From contig CAWUKT010000053.1 in NCBI GenBank assembly GCA_963923035.1, positions 1 through 49,421 of the forward strand: a DNA stretch of 49,421 nucleotides, in the 5' to 3' direction. A program made the translations under genes and the position numbers. This DNA is from CAWUKT01 sp963923035. GTDB lineage: Bacteria > Bacteroidota > Bacteroidia > J057 > JADKCL01. Positions 47,684-49,421 of this stretch are shown in pieces. Each line of letters begins with the position of its first letter. Position 1 is the stretch's first letter. A model generated the notes under the pieces. That model had not been told where the DNA came from. It did not search any database and was given only the letters and a program-made list of their open reading frames with translations.

Positions 47684-48560
47684 GCTTTTGAAACGGTTCC
47701 TGACGGGCCTGATTGCGGGTGGGGTGGCCACGACGGCCATCGTTATTTCCCCGTGGGGCCTGTTCACATTTGGTGTGATCGTTTCGATGGTGGGCCTGTG
47801 GGAATTTTTCAAGATCACGAACCTGCTGGGAAAGCGGGTGCCGTGGATCGCGATGGGCTTTGGCATCCTCATTTGGGCTTATTTCCTCCTTTACTTCGTG
47901 GAACTGACGGCGCCCCTCCGGGCCTTTGTAGAGTTTGTGGAGCTGAATTGGGCGGTGCTGACCTCGGCGGCCCTCGGCCTGATTTCGATGGGCGCGCTCT
48001 TCGACAAGAAGGAAGAAAACGCCGTGCGAACGATGGGGCTGATTTTTGGCGGCTTCTTCTACGCGTTCATGCCGATGGCGATCTATTTTATGCTCGGGAT
48101 TTCCCCCTGGGCTAGGACCGAAATTGGGGCGGTGGACGCCGCGGGAAGTTATAATTTCCAGTATCCGCTGGGCTTGTTGTTCCTGCACTGGTTGCTGGAC
48201 GTAATGGCCTATTTTGGGGGCCGGTTTTTCGGCCGGAAGCCCCTGTTTCCGCGCATTTCACCGAAGAAAACGTGGGCAGGCGCCATCATTGGGGCCATTT
48301 TTTGCATTGGATTCGGCGTGGTGCTGGAGTTTTGGTTCGACGACGTTCACTGGAATTGGATTGTGGTCGCGGCGGTGGTCAGCGTTCTTTCCCAGCTCGG
48401 CGACCTCCTCGAATCGATGTACAAGCGCAGCCTCGACATCAAAGACAGCGGCGGGATCCTGCCCGGTCACGGCGGCTTTTTGGACCGCTTTGACGGGATG
48501 TATTTGACGGTGCCGGTGCTGTATTTGTACTTGTTTGGGGTGTATGCGTTGGCTTATTGA
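47676..48560 (+). CDS. cdsA: Phosphatidate cytidylyltransferase
   Basis: A 294-residue inner-membrane enzyme that makes CDP-diacylglycerol from CTP and phosphatidic acid, the precursor for membrane phospholipids. The C-terminal signature is complete: MYKRSLDIKDSGGILPGHGG then FLDRFDG, together with WLLDVMAYFGGRFFGRKPL and SPKKTWAG. Eight or so membrane segments. It overlaps the CPBP protease gene by 8 bp, so the two are likely co-translated. Confidence 0.95.
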   Translation: MSELLKRFLTGLIAGGVATTAIVISPWGLFTFGVIVSMVGLWEFFKITNLLGKRVPWIAMGFGILIWAYFLLYFVELTAPLRAFVEFVELNWAVLTSAALGLISMGALFDKKEENAVRTMGLIFGGFFYAFMPMAIYFMLGISPWARTEIGAVDAAGSYNFQYPLGLLFLHWLLDVMAYFGGRFFGRKPLFPRISPKKTWAGAIIGAIFCIGFGVVLEFWFDDVHWNWIVVAAVVSVLSQLGDLLESMYKRSLDIKDSGGILPGHGGFLDRFDGMYLTVPVLYLYLFGVYALAY

Positions 48561-48595
48561 GGAACTTTTCGGTTGGGAAATGCGTTTTTGATGGT

Positions 48596-49024
48596 ATGGG
48601 GGATGTCCACGACAAAGCGACCCGCAGTTACAACATGAGCCGCATCCGGGCGAAGGATACGAAGCCTGAATTGTTGGTCCGAAAGTTTTTGTGGGCCAAT
48701 GGGTTTCGGTACCGCCTCCACGTCAAATCACTTCCCGGTACCCCTGATCTGGTCCTTCCCAAGTACAAGACTGTGGTATTTGTCCACGGTTGTTTTTGGC
48801 ATGGGCACGAGGGCTGTAAGTATTTCAAGCTGCCCCAGACCCGCCGGGAATGGTGGCGCGCCAAGATCCTGCGGACGCAGGTAATTGATCGGGAAGCTGA
48901 AGAAGCTTTGCGGAAATTGGGCTGGAAGGTTTTGGTGGTATGGGAATGCGGATTGAAGGGAAAGGGGAGGTCGACGCGGTTGGTGGAGCTGATGGGAGAA
49001 ATTTTGGGAGGGGAGGGATATTGA
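48596..49024 (+). CDS. vsr: Very short patch repair endonuclease
   Basis: A 142-residue Vsr-type nicking nuclease, which repairs the T:G mismatches created by deamination of 5-methylcytosine. Motifs: MGDVHDKATRSYNMSRIRAK, GTPDLVLPKYKTVVFVHGCF, WHGHEGCKYF (zinc and catalytic region), REWWRAKI and LRKLGWKVLVVWECGLKG. ATG 48596 gives the usual family N-terminus; the open frame begins at TTG 48557 within the cdsA end. It is placed just ahead of a cytosine methyltransferase, the normal partner. Confidence 0.93.
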   Translation: MGDVHDKATRSYNMSRIRAKDTKPELLVRKFLWANGFRYRLHVKSLPGTPDLVLPKYKTVVFVHGCFWHGHEGCKYFKLPQTRREWWRAKILRTQVIDREAEEALRKLGWKVLVVWECGLKGKGRSTRLVELMGEILGGEGY

Positions 49025-49043
49025 GTTTAAGGAAAGCTAGAAG

Positions 49044-49379
49044 GTGGGCACTCACTTTGTTTCTTTAGAAGAAAAGGCCATTTTTAAGAAAACGATAAAA
49101 TTTCTGAATTCTGTGAAAGAAATTAAAGCAATTGATCTTTTTTGTGGGGCTGGAGGAAGTAGTTATGGAGCACGTAAAGCAGGAGCTACTATTCTTGCAG
49201 GGTTTGATATATGGGAACCTGCACAAAGAGCGTTTGAAAAAAACTTTCCAACTGCAAAAGTATATCTTGGTGATATTAGAAGACAGAGCCCAAGAGCAGT
49301 AAAACATGAAATTGGTAAGGTTGATTTGATGTTAGCGTCACCGGAATGTACAAGTCATTCTGTAGCTAGTCGGTCCTGA
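49044..49379 (+). pseudogene. Truncated DNA (cytosine-5) methyltransferase, N-terminal part only
   Basis: 111 residues are read before a stop. The AdoMet loop AIDLFCGAGGSSYGARKAG (29-47), FDIWEPAQRAF and VYLGDIRR are followed by motif IV LMLASPECTSHS with the catalytic Cys102. The frame ends at TGA 49377-49379 just beyond it, while the family runs to about 350 residues. Local base composition is much richer in A and T (one 60-bp line has 13 G+C) than the neighbouring genes, so recent transfer is likely. The start is GTG 49044 or GTG 49113 (MKEIKAIDLFCG); no ATG is available. Either the gene is broken at about 49371 or an insertion begins there. Confidence 0.82.
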
Positions 49380-49421
49380 AAAACCCACAAAATCCTCCAC
49401 TGCACTCTCCCCATCCACATT

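Overview
The window is chromosomal DNA from a member of the Bacteroidota, most likely a Saprospiria (Lewinella-like) bacterium. The evidence is the many type IX secretion system (T9SS) cargo proteins with C-terminal sorting domains, SprB-type repeats, two PorZ homologues, weak Shine-Dalgarno signals, several GTG/TTG starts, and a fairly high G+C by eye. The species assignment is inference. Both ends cut through genes: a giant repetitive adhesin on the left and a low-G+C, truncated cytosine methyltransferase on the right.

Layout. (1) 1-9592: the 3' part of a giant secreted adhesin with SprB repeats, four beta-rich modules nested inside SprB repeats, alternating LamG and PKD domains, and a T9SS sorting tail, followed by a terminator. 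(2) 9658-13443, minus strand: recR, a fused glycosyltransferase, a small secreted protein and a ThiE/TenI-like gene, joined by three consecutive 4-nt overlaps. (3) 13780-18978, plus strand: two tandem PorZ-like genes and a translationally coupled unknown gene. (4) 19119-24797: a secreted subtilisin, an EI24/CysZ-type membrane protein, a leucine-rich repeat protein and a GT39-type glycosyltransferase. (5) 24823-28971: a 1382-residue SF1 helicase with a C-terminal restriction-endonuclease-like domain, a defence candidate. (6) 29216-32040: an AT-richer island with an MBL-fold hydrolase and a GT-C type membrane glycosyltransferase. (7) 32238-37854: recJ and two T9SS cargo genes, closed by a UUCG-type terminator. 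(8) 38153-41695: an isolated 1180-residue protein with a predicted propeller, amphipathic helices and a hydrophobic tail. It is bounded by terminators on both sides and is the most novel-looking gene here. (9) 41934-48560: envelope and housekeeping genes (lipoprotein, beta-barrel, GroES-like, CoA-binding, murI, dusB, CPBP protease, cdsA). (10) 48596-49421: vsr and the truncated cytosine methyltransferase, a restriction-modification remnant.

Functional theme. The cell-surface genes fit together: the adhesin, the subtilisin, the two propeller/T9SS proteins and the two PorZ proteins are cargo or attachment machinery of the T9SS. Glycosyltransferases at 10856, 23136 and 30470 could supply surface glycan, and in Porphyromonas PorZ helps deliver A-LPS to cargo. 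recR, recJ, the helicase-nuclease and vsr/dcm form a scattered DNA-maintenance and defence component. I saw no rRNA, tRNA, CRISPR array or complete insertion sequence.
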